Below, piece by piece: positions 60,716 through 64,000 of a stretch of DNA of 64,000 nt. This DNA is from Solea solea. Taxonomy: Eukaryota; Chordata; Actinopteri; Pleuronectiformes; Soleidae. Where the stretch lies: NCBI RefSeq assembly GCF_958295425.1, contig NC_081134.1, forward strand, positions 8,306,054 to 8,370,053, in the 5' to 3' direction. The translations under genes were made by a program, and so were the position numbers. The notes under the pieces are model-generated. The model made no database searches. It was not told the DNA's origin and saw only the letters and a list, made by a program, of their open reading frames with translations. Position 1 is the first letter of the stretch. The number at the start of each line of letters is the position of its first letter.

Positions 60716-62623
60716 ATGAAACGTCAGAATAATGTTCCGTTCACGCATTCAGCGGCGCCTAAAGGAGTTGCTCCTGTATACAAACAGGTGCCCTCAAGGT
60801 AAATAAATGCTACACGTTGTCTTTATCGTGTGTCAAGTGCTCTTTGTCTAGCTAGCAATGTAGCTAAAGCTAGTAGCACAACATTGCTAAGCTGTTACTG
60901 TCCTGTTCTGCAGACGTTAGCACAGTCACTTTGCCGTTGACTTGTTATTTTGGTGCTGACATGCTTCATAGCAGTGCTCTAACCTTTGTTTGTGATGAAC
61001 AGAGTACCCAGGGAGTTCATGGACGCTATGAAACGAATTCCATCAATGGCAGCAGACTACGCAAATATCAGGACTCCTGAACCTACTGCCAAAACGCAGC
61101 CAAAGACCAAGAAAGGTAAAGGTAACTCAACCTACTTATATCTTTTTAAATGACAGTGTATCAATACACATATATAACGAATGCTGACTCAACTGTCACC
61201 GCTTCAGATATTGTGTACAAAAGACCAGTGTGGTTTTTGATCAACATGTTTCAGCATCTTCTGATATTTTATGGACCAAACAATTACTCAGAATGGTTAT
61301 GAAAATAATAATTAGTTACAACCCTAATTTAAACTCAGAAATACTTAGACCAGCCTGTCAAGCACTAACAACCATGACATGTTCAAAGTCACTTAAATTA
61401 CCCTTTTTATTTATCATTCTAATGCTGACTTGAGTCCAACAGGTCATCTTAATCATGTAAGTGTGACATGGATTGAGTTGAGATGATTGGCTGATTAGGT
61501 ATTTGCATAAATGAGCAGGTGTACCCAAGAAGGTCACACAATCAGTGCAAAAATAGAGTCCAGCATCAAATACAGACAAATCAAAACACATATCGGAGGT
61601 TTGATGGAGGTGCAATAATAATACAATTTATTTATACAGGGTCTATCACACCCATTAATCATTTCTCAAAAAGGTCTACGTTGGCGGTTCCTTTGACGAC
61701 TGCAAAAAGAACTCAAGAGGGGAAAAGCCCCAACAATGCTGCTCAGTTTCCAGAATCTACTCTTTATTTCTCTGTGCCAAAACCTACATCCTTAGATAAT
61801 TTCATTAAAATCTGTTCTTGGCTCTGCTCAAAAATAGACGGTCGGCCAGATAAACACAAACAAACTTGGATGCAATCCTGACATCATTAGTGGAGGTAAT
61901 GATAATTCTGACCTCTCAAAAGGAACCTAGAGATTGCATTTCTTGTTCATAACAACTAGAATATGTTATTTATATTAATACAATGCGTCAAATGATATGA
62001 GGTAAATAAAAAACGTGGGTAAATACCTGTTTAGGGTAAATAGTTTTAAATTGTGGCAGCAGTAATTTACAATTATTTTTGGCCACATAAAATAGACTCA
62101 GGGACAGCTTCTTCCCCAGAGCTGTGAAAGCAATCGCCCCCCAACAGTGAAAACAATTTGCATCCCTTCTCATCCCTTTTGTTGGGTTTTACATTTTACA
62201 TTTGTTGTGTCTCATTAAGTGTTAAGTCTTTTGTTGTGTCTTATTTAGGTGTCAAGTCTGTTGTTGTGTCTTATTTAAATGTCAATGTTATTGTGTACCT
62301 CAAGCCGGGAGTCTCTGCAAAAATGTCATTATGTCCTCATAATGACAATAAAAATTCTTGAATCACATTTGTCAGTCTGTCTTTTTTGTCTGTGAGCAGC
62401 ATACCTCTAAAATTAAACAACAGATTTTGATGATTTTTTTGGGATGTAGGGTACACTCCAAGAAAGAGCTGTCCATTGGTACAACACACAACCATGGGTG
62501 ATATACAGTATGAACAATGTTAAAATAAACTTTCTTCACATTTACCTTATGTATTTTACAGCACAATCATCTGCTAATAAATGGAGGTCTTCATTCAAAC
62601 CACTAGGAGATGAAGATGATGAC

Positions 62624-62657
<34 letters not shown>

Positions 62658-63862
62658 GTGGTGATGATGATGGTGGCAATGATGATGATGCTGCAAATGA
62701 CCAAAGCAGTTCAGAAAAGTAAGCCAGGGGCCTTAATAATTAAACTGAAACTCCTATTCAACATTTTGTATAATCTCTGCCTTTCTGTGATGACTCTACT
62801 TCCTTCTGCTTGACCTCTCCCTCAGGGTTGAACTTTACAACCCGTATGATCCCGGTTCGCCAGACTCGGAAACTGAGAAAAAAGATTACAACCGCTCTTC
62901 ATCTGAGCAGAATCAGGATCACAAACTGGAACGTCAGCGTTTGTCTCCAGGAATAAGCTGCCGTGACAACCGATGGGACTCCACCTTCTCAGAACCAGGA
63001 AGCCGACACTTTGTCAGACGTGACTTTTTCCCTGAACCCAGAACCACAGAGAGTCAAGGTCTTAGTTCAGGTCACAGGCTGCCTGAACGACAAGCTTACA
63101 GCCCACATGCTGAAACACTTGATCGACCAGTGTTTGGTTCCTTAAGTAAAGATGTGGACCACAGGATTTGCAGCCCTGACATGATTTTTCACAGCTCTTC
63201 CCCCCAAGAGTTTCTTGCATCTTATGGAGGACAAAAGGCCAATGGAGAGGAGAGGATAAGAGTCCTAGAACACAGAAGAGAGGTATCATTGATACGAGTG
63301 TGATGAACAGTTTTTATGAAAGTGACAATCTAAATCAAGACAGTGTGTGACTCGTAAGAAAGAAATCTAGTTTGGGATCAGTCATCATGTTAGTTCTGTA
63401 GTCTAAAGCAATACATGTTCATGTTTTATAGAAAATACATAGTTTTCTTTCTTTATATTCAATGATGTAACCTTTCTCTCTATAGATGACCACTGTTAGA
63501 TTATCTCCACCTAAGGTACAACACCATTCTAAACATCACTCGGGGCTTATGGAAAAAGGTAAATTGGCATGCTCATGATGTCACACCAGTTTATCTGCTG
63601 CTATATACACATTATAAACCCCAATTTTAAATTAAATAAAGGAGAACATGACTGAATGCACTACACACTAGAGAATATAGTCTGAAAATTTAAATATCAA
63701 CTAACAAATGTATTTTAACGAGCAATGCAGTGTCTTTACCATGTTTGTGTTGACAGTTAACATAAGTTATTCTGTGTTTTATGTTCTGCAGGTCAGGATC
63801 CAGTCACACCTGCTACAGAAGTGACGAGAAACAGAATCAAAACTGTAATGATGGACGAGTAA
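60716..63862 (+). CDS. Unrecognised gene: acidic, disordered protein with poly-Asp tract (possibly 3' partial)
   Basis: I do not recognise this protein. Six exons join in phase with GT-AG borders: 60716-60798, 61003-61115 (or to 61121), 62562-62718, 62826-63282, 63486-63558 and 63792-63862, giving 317 codons if the last TAA is the stop. The ATG has A at -3. The N-terminus is basic and begins MKRQNNVPFTHSAAPKGVAP, followed by REFMDAMKRIPSMAADYANI. Exon 3 carries WRSSFKPLG and then about 14 Asp in a row. Exon 4 begins VELYNPYDPGSPDSETE, a phrase style seen in some SR-related and nuclear proteins, and continues as charged, serine-rich sequence (PGSRHFVRRDFFPEPR). No membrane segment, signal peptide or catalytic motif is seen. 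The final GACGAGTAAGC could be a stop or a splice donor at 63859, so further exons may lie outside the window. In human the gene after LRRC8D is ZNF326, but I see no similarity to it. Confidence 0.72.
61225..61325. repeat. Teleost interspersed repeat, TTGCAGC family (copy 5)
   Basis: Contains GATATTTTATGGACCAAACA, ATTACTCAGAATGG and AAAATAATAATTAGTTACAA, a diverged right-hand end of the family at 39431-39683. Confidence 0.6.
62090..62362 (+). mobile_element. 3' end of a non-LTR retrotransposon (LINE), truncated
   Basis: One frame reads RLRDSFFPRAVKAIA, the usual C-terminal tail of fish LINE ORF2 proteins. A T/G-rich 3'UTR follows with repeated TTGTTGTGTCTTATTTA units, CTCAAGCCGGGAGTCTCTGC and a final AATGACAATAAAAATTCTTG. 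This order is characteristic of abundant fish LINEs with 5' truncation. No reverse transcriptase remains. Confidence 0.75.
62609..62693 (+). repeat. Coding (GAT)n trinucleotide repeat
   Basis: GAT/GAC units encode about 14 consecutive Asp and then Gly/Asp-rich sequence inside exon 3 of the unnamed gene. Length variation in multiples of three would leave the frame open. Confidence 0.92.
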
Positions 63863-64000
63863 GCACCCGTCATACTGATGCTCTATAGGCCCTTTGCACA
63901 GCAGCCATCTTGTCAAGATATAGCAGGAAAAGCACAGGTGCTACTGATGACAATAAATATGGATCTGTTCATTCCATGCACGTCAGAGCAGTGTCACATT

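Larger units (their letters stand above)
61122..62561 (+). other. Intron 2 of the unnamed gene
   Basis: It holds a TTGCAGC-family repeat end at 61225-61325 and a LINE 3' end at 62090-62362. An open frame at 61519-61881 has no family support and starts without good context. Confidence 0.65.

Noticed and set aside
61519..61881. 120-codon open frame in an intron of the last gene
   Set aside because: Begins from a non-ATG codon, has no matching splice sites in phase with the gene, and no known domain.

Overview
The window is vertebrate nuclear DNA, almost certainly from a ray-finned (teleost) fish. Its genes are split by GT-AG introns, its proteins are close to human HS2ST1, PKN2, TFIIB and LRRC8D, and its introns carry repeat types common in teleost genomes. 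The order HS2ST1 - PKN2 - GTF2B - LRRC8D matches the human 1p22 neighbourhood in compressed form. LMO4 (between HS2ST1 and PKN2 in human) and LRRC8B/LRRC8C (beside LRRC8D in human) are not seen at the expected places.

Layout: 1-7399 is noncoding and probably the 3' part of hs2st1 intron 1. Positions 7400-11366 (+) carry hs2st1 coding exons 2 to 7; exon 1 with the membrane anchor lies upstream of the window. About 12.0-17.0 kb is intergenic and repeat-bearing. Positions 17429-41320 (+) hold a complete pkn2 in 23 coding exons (973 codons, all phases consistent). Positions 43739-48972 (-) hold a complete gtf2b in 7 coding exons (318 codons), convergent with pkn2 and with a TATA-like promoter just upstream. 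About 49.1-53.0 kb is intergenic with microsatellites and transposon scraps. Positions 55717-58275 (+) are the single coding exon of lrrc8d (852 codons), with a probable 5'UTR exon near 53.0-53.4 kb. Positions 60716 to about 63862 (+) hold a six-exon gene that I cannot name; it encodes a hydrophilic protein with a poly-aspartate tract and may continue past the window.

The genes are unrelated housekeeping or signalling loci, not an operon or functional cluster: Golgi heparan-sulfate 2-O-sulfation, a Rho-responsive AGC kinase, a general transcription factor, and a subunit of the volume-regulated anion channel. No bacterial-type system, CRISPR array, intact mobile element or viral gene was seen.

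The main points for a second look are the unnamed gene (tandem splice donors, coding GAT repeat, ambiguous stop/donor), a TTAA-flanked fold-back element in a pkn2 intron, other terminal-inverted-repeat elements, a duplicated segment around the gtf2b promoter, a head-to-head telomere-like repeat close to the lrrc8d coding-exon acceptor, and a Tyr at the LRRC8D pore-constriction position. Exon boundaries were placed by reading GT/AG sites, phase and remembered human protein sequence; no alignment was run.
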